Assembly (NCBI RefSeq): GCF_007362775.1
Contig: NZ_CP041692.1
Span: 3,472,001 to 3,536,000, forward strand
DNA: 64,000 bases
Direction of reading: 5' to 3'
Origin: Microlunatus elymi
GTDB lineage: Bacteria > Actinomycetota > Actinomycetes > Propionibacteriales > Propionibacteriaceae
Of this stretch, positions 52,457-61,278 are shown one piece after another. The number at the start of each line of letters is the position of its first letter. The stretch's first letter is position 1. The position numbers and the translations under genes are program-made. The notes below the pieces were generated by a model. That model had not been told where the DNA came from and made no database searches. It saw nothing but the letters and a program-made list of their open reading frames with translations.

Positions 52457-53503
52457 TCAGAACTCGACCTCGCCGGTCACCGGGTCGACGCCCTCGGGGA
52501 CGTCGGACGCCGGGCCGATGCCGAGCTTCTCCTTGATCTTGGCCTCCAGCTCGTTGGCCACCTCGGGGTTGTTGCGCAGGTAGTTGCGGGCATTCTCCTT
52601 GCCCTGGCCGAGCTGGTCGGCGTCATAGGTGAACCAGGCGCCGGCCTTGCGGATGATGCCGGTCTCCACGCCCATGTCGATCAGGCTGCCCTCGCGGCTG
52701 ATGCCCTGCCCGTACAGGATGTCGAACTCGGCCTGCTTGAACGGCGGAGCGACCTTGTTCTTCACGACTTTGACCCGCGTCCGGTTGCCGACCATCTCCT
52801 GGCCGTCCTTCAGGGTCTCGATCCGGCGCACGTCCAGCCGCACCGACGAGTAGAACTTCAGCGCCTTGCCACCGGTGGTCGTCTCCGGCGAACCGAACAT
52901 GACGCCGATCTTCTCCCGCAGCTGGTTGATGAAGATGGCGGTGGTGTTGGCGGCGTTGAGTGCACTGGTCATCTTGCGCAGCGCCTGCGACATCAGCCGG
53001 GCCTGCAGGCCGACGTGACTGTCGCCCATCTCGCCCTCGATCTCGGCGCGCGGCGTCAGCGCGGCGACCGAGTCGATCACGAGCAGATCCAGCGCACCGG
53101 AACGGACCAACATGTCGGCGATCTCCAGCGCCTGCTCGCCGTTGTCCGGCTGGCTGACCAGCAGGGCGTCGGTGTCGACTCCCAACTTCTCGGCATACAC
53201 CGGATCGAGTGCGTGCTCGGCGTCGATGAAGGCGCAGATGCCGCCCGCGGCCTGAGCGTTGGCGACCGCGTGCAGCGCGACGGTCGTCTTACCACTGGAC
53301 TCCGGTCCGTAGATCTCCACCACTCGGCCACGCGGCAGCCCGCCGATGCCCAGCGCCAGGTCCAGGGCGACCGAACCGGTCGGAATGAAACCGATCGGCT
53401 GCCGCGTCTCGTCGCCGAGCCGCATGATGGAGCCCTTGCCGTACTGCTTGTCGATCTGTGCCAGCGCCGTGTCCAGCGCCTTCTCCCGGTCGGTTACGGC
53501 CAT
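52457..53503 (-). CDS. recA: Recombinase RecA
   Basis: A protein of 348 aa from the ATG at 53503. It starts [20 protein letters not shown]. The Walker A is GPESSGKTT, with [20 protein letters not shown] (Walker B) and the L2 loop around [22 protein letters not shown]. It catalyses strand exchange and triggers LexA self-cleavage. No intein is present, unlike some mycobacteria. A LexA box lies 132 bp upstream. Confidence 0.98.
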   Translation of the reverse strand: MAVTDREKALDTALAQIDKQYGKGSIMRLGDETRQPIGFIPTGSVALDLALGIGGLPRGRVVEIYGPESSGKTTVALHAVANAQAAGGICAFIDAEHALDPVYAEKLGVDTDALLVSQPDNGEQALEIADMLVRSGALDLLVIDSVAALTPRAEIEGEMGDSHVGLQARLMSQALRKMTSALNAANTTAIFINQLREKIGVMFGSPETTTGGKALKFYSSVRLDVRRIETLKDGQEMVGNRTRVKVVKNKVAPPFKQAEFDILYGQGISREGSLIDMGVETGIIRKAGAWFTYDADQLGQGKENARNYLRNNPEVANELEAKIKEKLGIGPASDVPEGVDPVTGEVEF

Positions 53504-53634
53504 TGCGGTGTCCTCTCGAATCTTTGCTTCTCGTCAGTCACCAAGACACTAAGCGCGGGCACTGACATTTGTTCGGTACTCCCCGGCACCTGTGGATGAC
53601 GCTGCGAAGTCCTCTTCCTGCGGTGGATAACTTA

Positions 53635-53650
53635 CCGAACACTTGTTCGA
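53635..53650. promoter_or_regulatory. LexA box upstream of recA
   Basis: CCGAACACTTGTTCGA matches 11 of 12 fixed positions of the SOS consensus and overlaps a second half-site (GTTCGAAC). Position fits damage-induced recA transcription. Confidence 0.9.
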
Positions 53651-53826
53651 ACATCCAGCGGGACACGCCCGGGATCTCCACACCTCGACTGGCAATCGCA
53701 GCCGAGACCGCGTACGGTCCTCAGACCTATGAGCGACCTGGGGCTGATCACGTCCGCCCTCGCTGTGCGATCAGCGAGCGGCGCGAGCGTCCCGACGCGT
53801 CGTTGTGTAAGGTCAGTCAGAAGCAG

Positions 53827-53838
53827 ATTGTCAACAAA
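53827..53838. promoter_or_regulatory. Candidate GntR box upstream of the MFS gene (weak)
   Basis: ATTGTCAACAAA followed by CCTACGA. It matches 10 of 12 positions of ATTGTCGACAAT and shares the CCTACGA tail with the box at the GntR gene. It is 190 bp upstream of the transporter start. Confidence 0.5.
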
Positions 53839-54028
53839 CCTACGATCTCTTCGGGCAGAGTACTTCCTGCCCAGCCGTTGACCGACGGGACTCTCGGCTC
53901 CGGGCCCTCTGGCCCGCCGGTCCTGTGACCTTGTACGCCCATCGAGAAGGCCAATTCAATACGACGTCGAGCCGTCCTGTCGCCGCCATTGCGACGGCGG
54001 GCTCGCGCCCGATGAGGAGGAAGACCAG

Positions 54029-55384
54029 ATGAGCACGACCAGTACGACGAGCGCGAAGGAGCCGTCACCGAGCGTCCTTCGCCGGGCCATTGCGGCCTCC
54101 GCGATCGGAAACGCCACCGAATGGTTCGACTACGGCGTCTACGGTGCAGCAACGATCTACATCACCAACCACATCACCGGCGGCAGCATCATCGTTACGC
54201 TGCTCGGATTCGCGGTCTCCTTCGTGCTCCGGCCGCTCGGCGGATTCATCTGGGGTCCGCTCGGTGACCGGATCGGCCGCCGCGCCGTGCTGTCGATGAC
54301 GATCATCCTGATGTCCGGCGCGACGTTCCTGCTGGCCTTCATTCCCACCTACGCGACTATCGGCGTCGCCGCGCCGATCATCCTGGTCGCCCTGCGCGTC
54401 ATCCAAGGGTTCTCGACCGGTGGTGAGTACGGAGGCGCGGCCACCTTCATGGCCGAGTACGCGCCGGACAAGAAGCGCGGCTTCTACGGCAGCTTCCTCG
54501 AATTCGGCACCCTGTCCGGCCTGGCCGGCGGCGCGTTGCTGATGTTGCTGCTGCAGGTCGCCACACCTGACTCGTTCATGAACAGCTGGGGCTGGCGGAT
54601 CCCGTTCATGGTCGCAGCGCCGCTCGGTCTGGTCGGCCTGTATCTGCGGACCCGGCTGGAGGACACCCCGGTCTTTCGTGAGTTGGAGGAGAAGGGCGAG
54701 AAGGAGGAGAAGGCCAGCGCTGCGCTGGGCGAGGTGATCCGCAACCACTGGCGGACGATCCTGGTCCTGATGGGTCTGGTGGTCGCCCTCAACGTGGTCA
54801 ACTACACCCTGCTGTCGTACATGCCGACCTATCTGCAGGACACCATCCACCTGAGTGCCAACAAGGCGTTGCTGTTGCCGATCATCGGCGAAGTGGTGAT
54901 GATGATCTTCATCCCGTTCGCGGGCAGGCTGTCCGATCACATCGGTCGCAAGCCGGTGTGGCTGATCTCGATGGTCGGCCTGTTCGTCCTCGCCATCCCG
55001 GCCTACATGTTGATGGGAGCGAACTTCGGCCTGGCGATCCTCGCCTTCGTCGTGCTCGGCCTGCTCTACATCCTGCAGTTGGGCACCATCTCGGCGACCT
55101 TCCCGGCGATGTTCCCGGCGACCGTGCGTTATGCGGGCTTCGCGATCGGCTACAACGTCTCCACGGCCCTGTTCGGAGGTACGTCGTCGCTGGTCAACGA
55201 GTGGATGATCGGCGTGACCGGGAGCAACATCTTCCCGGCGTACTACATGATGGGCGCTTGCGCGATCGGCATCATCGCCTGGTTCTTCATGAAGGAGACC
55301 GCCGGTGCGTCGATCCGTGGCACCAAGGTGCCCGAGGCGGCACGGACCGCGACCGGCAAGTTCATCCGGCCGAGCGCGGTGTGA
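54029..55384 (+). CDS. MFS transporter, metabolite:H+ symporter (MHS/ProP) family
   Basis: A protein of 451 aa, ATG at 54029 after GAGGAGGAAG. Twelve membrane segments. MHS marks are AIGNATEWFDYGVYGAATIY in helix 1, the loop motif GPLGDRIGRRAVL, RVIQGFSTGGEYGGAATFMA and a cytoplasmic charged loop (RELEEKGEKEEKAS). Relatives move betaines, dicarboxylates, shikimate and related solutes by proton symport. The adjoining gabT/gabD pair and a shared regulator box suggest an amino-acid-like substrate. Confidence 0.93.
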   Translation: MSTTSTTSAKEPSPSVLRRAIAASAIGNATEWFDYGVYGAATIYITNHITGGSIIVTLLGFAVSFVLRPLGGFIWGPLGDRIGRRAVLSMTIILMSGATFLLAFIPTYATIGVAAPIILVALRVIQGFSTGGEYGGAATFMAEYAPDKKRGFYGSFLEFGTLSGLAGGALLMLLLQVATPDSFMNSWGWRIPFMVAAPLGLVGLYLRTRLEDTPVFRELEEKGEKEEKASAALGEVIRNHWRTILVLMGLVVALNVVNYTLLSYMPTYLQDTIHLSANKALLLPIIGEVVMMIFIPFAGRLSDHIGRKPVWLISMVGLFVLAIPAYMLMGANFGLAILAFVVLGLLYILQLGTISATFPAMFPATVRYAGFAIGYNVSTALFGGTSSLVNEWMIGVTGSNIFPAYYMMGACAIGIIAWFFMKETAGASIRGTKVPEAARTATGKFIRPSAV

Positions 55385-55416
55385 TCAACGTGAGTTGACC
55401 TTCGTCAGCGAATGAT

Positions 55417-55454
55417 CATCGGGCCCCCGTCGACAGTTCGACGGGGGCCCGATG
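55417..55454. terminator. Bidirectional hairpin terminator, MFS gene / gabT
   Basis: A perfect 17-bp inverted repeat (CATCGGGCCCCCGTCGA and its complement) with a CAGT loop lies in the convergent gap between the MFS and gabT stops. No long U-run follows on either side, as is common in GC-rich actinobacteria. Confidence 0.85.
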
Positions 55455-55483
55455 TGCTGCTACCCGTGATCATCATCGGATGA

Positions 55484-56743
55484 TCACCGAGCGAGTACGG
55501 CGTGCACCGCGTCGGACCAGATCCCGGCGGCTTCGTCGATCTCCTCGGCGTTCACCACCAGGGCAGGGATGAAGCGGACCACCTGACTCCACGCACCACA
55601 GGTCAACAACAACAGTCCGCGCCGGGCGGCCTCCTGCTGCACGGCGGCGGCTGTGGTGGTGTCCGGATTTCCTTCCGAGTCGCGGAATTCGGCCCCGATC
55701 ATCAGGCCCAGACCTCGTACATCGGTGAGCTGATCATGATCATCGGCGATCTTGATCAACGCTGTCTTCAGTTGATCACCACGATCGGCGGCGTTCTGCA
55801 CCAGCTTCTCGTCCTCGATCACGTCCAGCGTCGCCAGTGCCGCCGCACAGGCGACCGCATTGGCGCCGTAGGTGCCGCCCTGGCTGCCCGGCCAGGCCTT
55901 GGCCATCAGCTCGTCGGAGGCGGCGATGGCCGACAGCGGGAAGCCGGATGCCAACCCCTTCGCGGTCACCAGCACATCCGGTCGGACGTCGAAATGATCT
56001 TCGCCCCAGAATCTCCCGGTCCGGCCGAAGCCGGTCTGCACCTCGTCGATCACCAGCTGGATGCCGTACCGGTCGGCCCGCTCCCGCAGTCCGGCGAAGA
56101 ATCGGGCGTTACCGGGCACGTAGCCACCCTCCCCCAGCACCGGCTCGACGAAGAACGCCGCGGTCTCCTCCGGCTGGGTCAGCGTCTGCAGCACATAGTC
56201 CAACTGCTTGAGGGCGAAGTCGGTGGATTCCTCAATGCTCCAACCGAAGTAGGTCGGATCCGGGAACGGTGCGACGTGCACACCCGACATCAACGGGGAG
56301 AAGCCGCCCTTGAACTTCGTACCCGAGGTCGTCATCGATGCGGCGGCGACGGTCCGGCCGTGAAACCCGCCGTGGAAGACGATCACGTTCGGCCGCCGCG
56401 TGGCCTGTCGAGCGAGCCGTAGCGCCGCCTCGATCGCCTCCGAACCCGAGTTGGCGAAGAACATCCGATTCAGCCCGGTCGGCAGCACCTCCCCCAGCCG
56501 GTCGACCAGGCTCAGCAGCGGTCGATGCATCACCGTCGTGTACTGCGCGTGGATCAGGGTGGCGACCTGCCGCTGAGCCGCCTCGACCACCCGCGGATGG
56601 CAGTGGCCGGTACTGGTCACCCCGATGCCGGCGGTGAAGTCCAGGTAGCGGCGGTCCTGTTCGTCGTAGAGACAGACGCCCTCGCCACGTGCGGCCAGCA
56701 CGCCGGTCGCCTGCTTCAGGATCTGTGAGAGTTCAGCCATCAT
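55484..56743 (-). CDS. gabT: 4-aminobutyrate aminotransferase-like class III aminotransferase
   Basis: A protein of 419 aa from the ATG at 56743 (a second ATG follows directly). It should transfer the terminal amine of GABA or a similar omega-amino acid to 2-oxoglutarate. Class III marks are FANSGSEAIEAALRLARQAT, HGGFHGRT, VIDEVQTGFGRTG and TAKGLASGFPL with the PLP Lys; GGTYGANAVACAAALA matches GabT enzymes. Divergent from gabD, with a palindromic operator between. Confidence 0.9.
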   Translation of the reverse strand: MMAELSQILKQATGVLAARGEGVCLYDEQDRRYLDFTAGIGVTSTGHCHPRVVEAAQRQVATLIHAQYTTVMHRPLLSLVDRLGEVLPTGLNRMFFANSGSEAIEAALRLARQATRRPNVIVFHGGFHGRTVAAASMTTSGTKFKGGFSPLMSGVHVAPFPDPTYFGWSIEESTDFALKQLDYVLQTLTQPEETAAFFVEPVLGEGGYVPGNARFFAGLRERADRYGIQLVIDEVQTGFGRTGRFWGEDHFDVRPDVLVTAKGLASGFPLSAIAASDELMAKAWPGSQGGTYGANAVACAAALATLDVIEDEKLVQNAADRGDQLKTALIKIADDHDQLTDVRGLGLMIGAEFRDSEGNPDTTTAAAVQQEAARRGLLLLTCGAWSQVVRFIPALVVNAEEIDEAAGIWSDAVHAVLAR

Positions 56744-56762
56744 TACCGTCCGATCATTGTCT

Positions 56763-56776
56763 GATTGTCGACAATC
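56763..56776. promoter_or_regulatory. GntR-type operator between gabT and gabD
   Basis: GATTGTCGACAATC is a perfect 14-bp palindrome in the 59-bp divergent spacer. It shares ATTGTCGAC-N-ATCCT with the site at the GntR/FCD gene 4.5 kb away. Confidence 0.75.
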
Positions 56777-56802
56777 CTGGTTTCGGTCCTATGCTGCCAT
56801 AC

Positions 56803-58266
56803 ATGAACGCCGCAGCAGAAGCAGCCGTGATCAACGCCGTACCCAAGCAACTCTTCATCGGTGGTTCGTGGAGTGATGCCACCGACGGCGCCACCCTCGA
56901 CGTGCGGGATCCGGCCACCGGGCAGACGCTCTGTTCGGTTGCCGACGCCTCACCGGCGGACGGAATGGCAGCGCTGGATGCCGCCGTGAAGACCCAACCG
57001 GAAATGGCAGCGCTGTCGCCGCGGGAACGAGCCGACATCCTGACCACGGCCTTCGAGTTGCTGCATGAACGCATTGATGATCTTGCGCTGTTGATGACGC
57101 TGGAGATGGGCAAGCCGGTCGCCGAGGCCAAGGGAGAGATCACTTATGCGGCCGAGTTCTTCCGGCATTTCGCCTCCGAGGCCGTACGGATCGACGGCGG
57201 CTATCAGACCGCGCCGGCCGGCGGCTCCAGGTTCTTGATCACCAAGCAACCGGTCGGGCCGTCGATCTTGATCACGCCGTGGAATTTCCCGATGGCGATG
57301 GGCACCCGCAAGCTCGGGCCGGCGATCGCGGCGGGCTGCACCAGCGTGATCAAACCGGCCGAGCAGACACCGCTGTCGATGCTGGCATTGGCTGCAATCC
57401 TTGCTGAGGCAGGGCTTCCGGCTGGTGCTGTCAACGTGATCACCTGCACCGACGCCGGTGCCGTGATGGAGCCGATGATCAAGTCCGGGTTGGCCCGCAA
57501 GCTGTCCTTCACCGGATCCACCAAGATCGGCAAGCTGTTGCTCGAGCAGTGCGCGGACAAGGTGTTGCGGACCTCGATGGAGCTCGGCGGCAACGCGCCC
57601 TTCATCGTCTTCGACGACGCTGATCTTGACGAGGCGGTCAGCGGGGCGATGGCGGCCAAGATGCGCAATATGGGTGAGGCCTGTACGGCGGCGAACCGGA
57701 TCTACGTGCACGCCGACGTGATCGACGAGTTCGCAGCGTTGCTCGCGGAGCGGATGGGCGGGCTGCGGGTCGGACGCGGCACCGAGGACGGCGTCGACGT
57801 CGGTCCGCTGATCGACCAGGCAACGCTGGACAAGGTGACGCGGCTGGTCGCCGACGCGGTCGATCGGGGGGCGCGGGTGGTCACCGGCGGTTCGGCGCCG
57901 GACGGCGACGGCTACTTCTACACTCCGACGGTGCTGACCGGCGTGGCCAGGGACGCGGCGATGAACTCGGAGGAGATCTTCGGTCCGGTGGCGCCGCTGA
58001 CCCCGTTCACCGAGGAGGACGAGGTGGTCGGGCTGGCCAACGCCACTCGCTGGGGGCTGGTCGGTTACGTCTACACCAACGACCTGCGCCGGGCGATCCG
58101 GGTCAGCGAGGCGCTGGAGTTCGGCATGGTCGGGCTGAATCAGGGCGTGGTGTCCAACCCGTACGCGCCGTTCGGCGGGGTGAAGGAGTCCGGCCTGGGC
58201 CGCGAGGGCGGCTCGATCGGCATCGACGAATTCCTGGAGACGAAGTACATCGGCATCACCGTGTGA
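56803..58266 (+). CDS. gabD: Succinate-semialdehyde dehydrogenase-like aldehyde dehydrogenase
   Basis: A protein of 487 aa from the ATG at 56803 (ATG at 56791 also in frame; neither has an RBS). Oxidises the semialdehyde made by GabT to the acid with NAD(P)+. Marks are FIGGSWSDATDGATLDVRDP, the cofactor/active-site stretch SILITPWNFPMAMGTRK, FTGSTKIGKLL, MELGGNAPFIVFDDAD (Glu) and GEACTAANR with the catalytic Cys. It overlaps the DUF2461 gene by 11 bp at the 3' end. Confidence 0.92.
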   Translation: MNAAAEAAVINAVPKQLFIGGSWSDATDGATLDVRDPATGQTLCSVADASPADGMAALDAAVKTQPEMAALSPRERADILTTAFELLHERIDDLALLMTLEMGKPVAEAKGEITYAAEFFRHFASEAVRIDGGYQTAPAGGSRFLITKQPVGPSILITPWNFPMAMGTRKLGPAIAAGCTSVIKPAEQTPLSMLALAAILAEAGLPAGAVNVITCTDAGAVMEPMIKSGLARKLSFTGSTKIGKLLLEQCADKVLRTSMELGGNAPFIVFDDADLDEAVSGAMAAKMRNMGEACTAANRIYVHADVIDEFAALLAERMGGLRVGRGTEDGVDVGPLIDQATLDKVTRLVADAVDRGARVVTGGSAPDGDGYFYTPTVLTGVARDAAMNSEEIFGPVAPLTPFTEEDEVVGLANATRWGLVGYVYTNDLRRAIRVSEALEFGMVGLNQGVVSNPYAPFGGVKESGLGREGGSIGIDEFLETKYIGITV

Positions 58267-58912
58267 GGTGCACCGTGGTGCCGCTGACCTGACCGGACAC
58301 CCACTCCACCAGCGGCCTGACCTGGCGCCAGTCCCTCTTGATCTTGGTCGCCAGCTCGGCGGAGTGGATGATCGGCTCGAAGCCGTACGACTTGTGCACG
58401 GTCAGCGATCGGTGCCGCAACAGCTCGATCCTCGGGTGATCAAGATCAAAACCGCGCGGAGCGGTCTTCAACCGGTCTCCCCCGGTCTCCCAATGTGACC
58501 TGCTGAGCTTGGCCAGCAAGCGCTCCAGCTCCGGACCGCGCACGTCGTCGGCAACTGCGCGGCGAAAGCGGGCCAGCGCGTCCGGGCCGGCGTGATAAAA
58601 GCCGCCCGCCACCATCACGCCACGGGCGCTCAATTCGACATACCAACCCGTCGCCTCCGCGGTGGCGACAAACGCTCCCTGATGGGTCTTGTAGGGCGTC
58701 TTGTCCTTGGCGAAACGGACGTCGCGGTAGGGCCGGAAGATCTTCGCCGGCCCGAACTCTCGTTCCAGCCCGGCCAGCAGCGCCTCCATCGGCCCGCGTA
58801 CGTGGTCTTGGTAGACCTGCTTGTGCGCGTCCCAGAACGCCTTGGAGTTGTCGACCTCGAGGTCGTCGTAGAAGTCCAGGGCCTCGGTGGTGAATCCGGC
58901 GAAGTTCGACAC
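58256..58912 (-). CDS. DUF2461 (TIGR02453) family protein
   Basis: A protein of 218 aa from a GTG at 58912 with AGGA upstream. The family motifs FYDDLEVDNSKAFWDAHKQV, RPYRDVRFAKDKTPYKTHQG and GFYHAGPDALARFRRAV are clear. Function unknown. Convergent with gabD and overlapping it by 11 bp. Confidence 0.9.
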   Translation of the reverse strand: MSNFAGFTTEALDFYDDLEVDNSKAFWDAHKQVYQDHVRGPMEALLAGLEREFGPAKIFRPYRDVRFAKDKTPYKTHQGAFVATAEATGWYVELSARGVMVAGGFYHAGPDALARFRRAVADDVRGPELERLLAKLSRSHWETGGDRLKTAPRGFDLDHPRIELLRHRSLTVHKSYGFEPIIHSAELATKIKRDWRQVRPLVEWVSGQVSGTTVHLTR

Positions 58913-59061
58913 GGGCGATCCTAATCGCCGGGGCGCCGGCTGCGAACGAGAGCCCCGACGTCGTGTTGGCTCGAAATACGCGGATTTCCCGGGGCCACCC
59001 CGCAGCGAAGCTGCCCCGACTGTTGTCGCGAGTGCGGGTTGCTCGGCGGGCATCGGCCGGG

Positions 59062-59970
59062 TCAGCGGATCGGTTCCGAGGCGCCGGCGGTGGCGAAGTC
59101 TGCTGCCCGTTTGATCACGTCGGCGTCCCGGAGGATGCGTTGGTGGCCCAGTCCGTCGGTGCTCACGAATTCGGCGTTCGGCCAGGCGACGGCAAGGTCT
59201 ACGGCATCGGCGTACGGCGCCTCCTTGTCCCGCTGATCGTGGATGATCATCGTCGGCACGCGATCGGCGAGATCGGGCATCGTCCGCAGATCGAACTCGG
59301 CCAGCGGGCCGCCGACCAGCTGCTCGATCCGAGCGTTCAGCCGGGCCGTTGTGCGCGGGCCGAAGCCGAAGATCGTGCCGACCAGCTCCAGATAGCCGGA
59401 CTGCTGGACGTTCGGGGCGATCATCAGCAACCGGCCGACGTCGAGACCGTCTCGGATGGCGACCGCGGCAGTGGCGCAGCCGAAGGAGTGGGCGATCACG
59501 GCTTCCGGTCTGCCGTGCACGGCCGCCACCGCCGTCAACGCCTGAGCGAATTCGAGCCCGTTGCCGCGCCCCTTGCCCATCAGCCCGGGGTCGGAGTCGC
59601 CGTGGCTGGGAGCATCGAACGCGACCACCCGGTGGCCAGCTTCCAGCAGCGGTCCGACGAAGGCGCCGAGTTGCCCGCGCCAGCCACCCCAGCCGTGCAT
59701 CAGGTAGATCGGGCTGCCGGTGCCCCAGGTCTCCACGGCAATCGCGCGACCGTTCATGATCACGGCAGAGCGCTGTCCCGGTTTGGGTCGCTCATCGCGG
59801 CGGCGGCCGGCGTTGCCCGGCAACGTGCACCACAGGTCGAGCGCCCACCGCGACAGCGGACCCGGCGCTACCCGATCCCCGAGCAGGAAGATCCTCCTGG
59901 TGACCGCCAACCGCGCGGCTTGAATTCGTACGGTCGTGCTTTTCTTTGATCGGTTGTCTCTCGTGCTCAC
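59062..59970 (-). CDS. Alpha/beta-fold hydrolase
   Basis: A protein of 302 aa from a GTG at 59970 (GAGGA seven bases upstream). Core motifs are YLMHGWGGWRGQ (oxyanion loop), AHSFGCA (nucleophile Ser), IIHDQRDKEAPY (Asp) and DGLGHQRIL (His). About 70 extra residues, basic at the start, precede the fold. It is encoded 12 bp after a TetR gene and is probably its regulated partner. Confidence 0.88.
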   Translation of the reverse strand: MSTRDNRSKKSTTVRIQAARLAVTRRIFLLGDRVAPGPLSRWALDLWCTLPGNAGRRRDERPKPGQRSAVIMNGRAIAVETWGTGSPIYLMHGWGGWRGQLGAFVGPLLEAGHRVVAFDAPSHGDSDPGLMGKGRGNGLEFAQALTAVAAVHGRPEAVIAHSFGCATAAVAIRDGLDVGRLLMIAPNVQQSGYLELVGTIFGFGPRTTARLNARIEQLVGGPLAEFDLRTMPDLADRVPTMIIHDQRDKEAPYADAVDLAVAWPNAEFVSTDGLGHQRILRDADVIKRAADFATAGASEPIR

Positions 59971-59982
59971 GGCAGAGTCCTC

Positions 59983-60570
59983 TCAGCTGCGTACGGCGTC
60001 CAGCAGCGCCTCGAAGGCGCGCCGGGATCGAGCTTCGGTTTCGGTGGCCCCGTAGACGGGCAGCCAGTGGTAGCCGGCGAACATCACGCCGTCCAGCGCG
60101 AAGGCGAACTGCATCGGATCCGCGTCGTCGCGGAAGTGCCCCTCGGTGATGCCGGTCCGGAAGATCTGGGCGATGCTGTCGTAGAGATCGCGATGATCTT
60201 GGATCAGTTGATCATGAACGGGACCGCTCTGCTCCTCGAATTCCGTGATGGCCTTGACGAACAGGCAGCATCCGGGAGCACGTCGAAGTCCTCGATCGGC
60301 CCAGCGGGCGAAGAGTTCGCGGACGCGCGGTTCGCCGCGCGGTGCGGCGACCGCGGGCCGGATGACCGAGTCGGTGAACTCTTCTCGAGCGCGTCCCAGG
60401 ACCTCCAACTGCAGCGACTGGATGGATCCGAAGTGTGCGTAGAGTCCGCTCTTGCTGAGGCCGGTGCTGCGGGCGAGCTCGCCGATGGTCAGCCGGCCGA
60501 GGCCGACTCGGTACGCCGTCTCCACACCGTGATGCAGGATCGCACTCTTGGTCTCGGCACCCTTGGACAC
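59983..60570 (-). CDS. TetR-family transcriptional regulator
   Basis: A protein of 195 aa from the GTG at 60570 (VSKGAETKSAIL); no RBS is visible, so a leaderless start is possible. The HTH is at about 15-55 (LTIGELARSTGLSKSGLYAH). The C-terminal half fits the TetR_C_33-like type with GCCLFVKAITEFEEQSGPV. Same strand as the hydrolase gene that follows. Confidence 0.9.
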   Translation of the reverse strand: MSKGAETKSAILHHGVETAYRVGLGRLTIGELARSTGLSKSGLYAHFGSIQSLQLEVLGRAREEFTDSVIRPAVAAPRGEPRVRELFARWADRGLRRAPGCCLFVKAITEFEEQSGPVHDQLIQDHRDLYDSIAQIFRTGITEGHFRDDADPMQFAFALDGVMFAGYHWLPVYGATETEARSRRAFEALLDAVRS

Positions 60571-60610
60571 CGAGACAAAATAGCACGACCGTACTGGTCG
60601 CGGCCAGGGG

Positions 60611-61267
60611 TTACTCCTCCACGACCAGCCGGGCGAGCGCGTCATCCATGTGTTCGAGCATCAGTCGGTCGGCCTGTTGCGGGTCGGCCGCACGGATCGC
60701 ATCGGCGATCGCCTGGTGCTCGGCAACCCGGTCGTCGGACAGCGCGTAGCTCTCGGCCAGCGCGTTGATGCACATCCGGGTCTCGGTGATCAGGGTCCGG
60801 TGCAGCCGCTTCAGCCGCGGACTCCGAGACAGATCGACGAGTTCTTCGTGAAACGCGATGTCGGCCTCGGAACGCCCCGCCACACTGGTCGCGGTGGCCA
60901 TCCGAGTGCAGATGTCGGACAGGCTCGCGCCGGCTCCGGCCGGGTCGCGCTTGATGATCAGGCCGATCGCCGCGCGCTCGATCGCACTGCGGACCGCGTA
61001 CATGTCGCGGACGTTGTCGGGGGTCATCTCGATCACGAACACGCCGCGATTGCGGATCGAGACCAGCAAACCTTCCTGGGTGAGCCGCTGCAGACCCTCA
61101 CGGAGCGGCCCACGGCTGACCCCGAGCGTGCGGGCCAGCTCCGCCTCGTAGAGTTGTGCGCCGGCGGCGATGTCGCCGTGCCCGATCGCGTCGCGGACCT
61201 TGTCGGCGATGATGCTCGGCGTCGACTCACGGACGAGCGGTTCGAGGTAGCGGCTGGTGTTGTTCAT
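60611..61267 (-). CDS. GntR-family (FCD subclass) transcriptional regulator
   Basis: A protein of 218 aa from the ATG at 61267. The winged HTH spans about residues 15-80 (IADKVRDAIGHGDIAAGAQL, LARTLGVSRGPLREGLQRLT). The all-helical FCD effector domain follows, with metal-binding residues in FHEELVDLSRSPRLKRLHRT and AEHQAIADAIRAAD (His). FCD regulators sense carboxylic acids. The palindrome over its start codon indicates autoregulation; the same box is found between gabT and gabD. Confidence 0.92.
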   Translation of the reverse strand: MNNTSRYLEPLVRESTPSIIADKVRDAIGHGDIAAGAQLYEAELARTLGVSRGPLREGLQRLTQEGLLVSIRNRGVFVIEMTPDNVRDMYAVRSAIERAAIGLIIKRDPAGAGASLSDICTRMATATSVAGRSEADIAFHEELVDLSRSPRLKRLHRTLITETRMCINALAESYALSDDRVAEHQAIADAIRAADPQQADRLMLEHMDDALARLVVEE

Positions 61268-61277
61268 TGTCGACGAT
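61266..61277. promoter_or_regulatory. GntR operator at the GntR gene start
   Basis: ATTGTCGACGAT, 11 of 12 identical with the gabT/gabD palindrome and followed by the same CCT. It overlaps the start codon of the GntR gene and fills the 11-bp gap to the racemase-like gene. Confidence 0.7.
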
Positions 61278-61278
61278 C

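Larger units (their letters stand above)
53504..54028. other. Intergenic region between recA and the MFS gene
   Basis: 525 bp. It contains the recA LexA box, TGTGGA-type words near 53591 and 53624, and a candidate GntR box at 53827. Open frames here look random in composition and none has an RBS or recognisable domain. Confidence 0.6.

Noticed and set aside
53569-53928. 119-codon frame in the recA/MFS spacer
   Set aside because: Its composition is unlike neighbouring proteins, it has no RBS or domain, and it overlaps the LexA box and the candidate GntR box.
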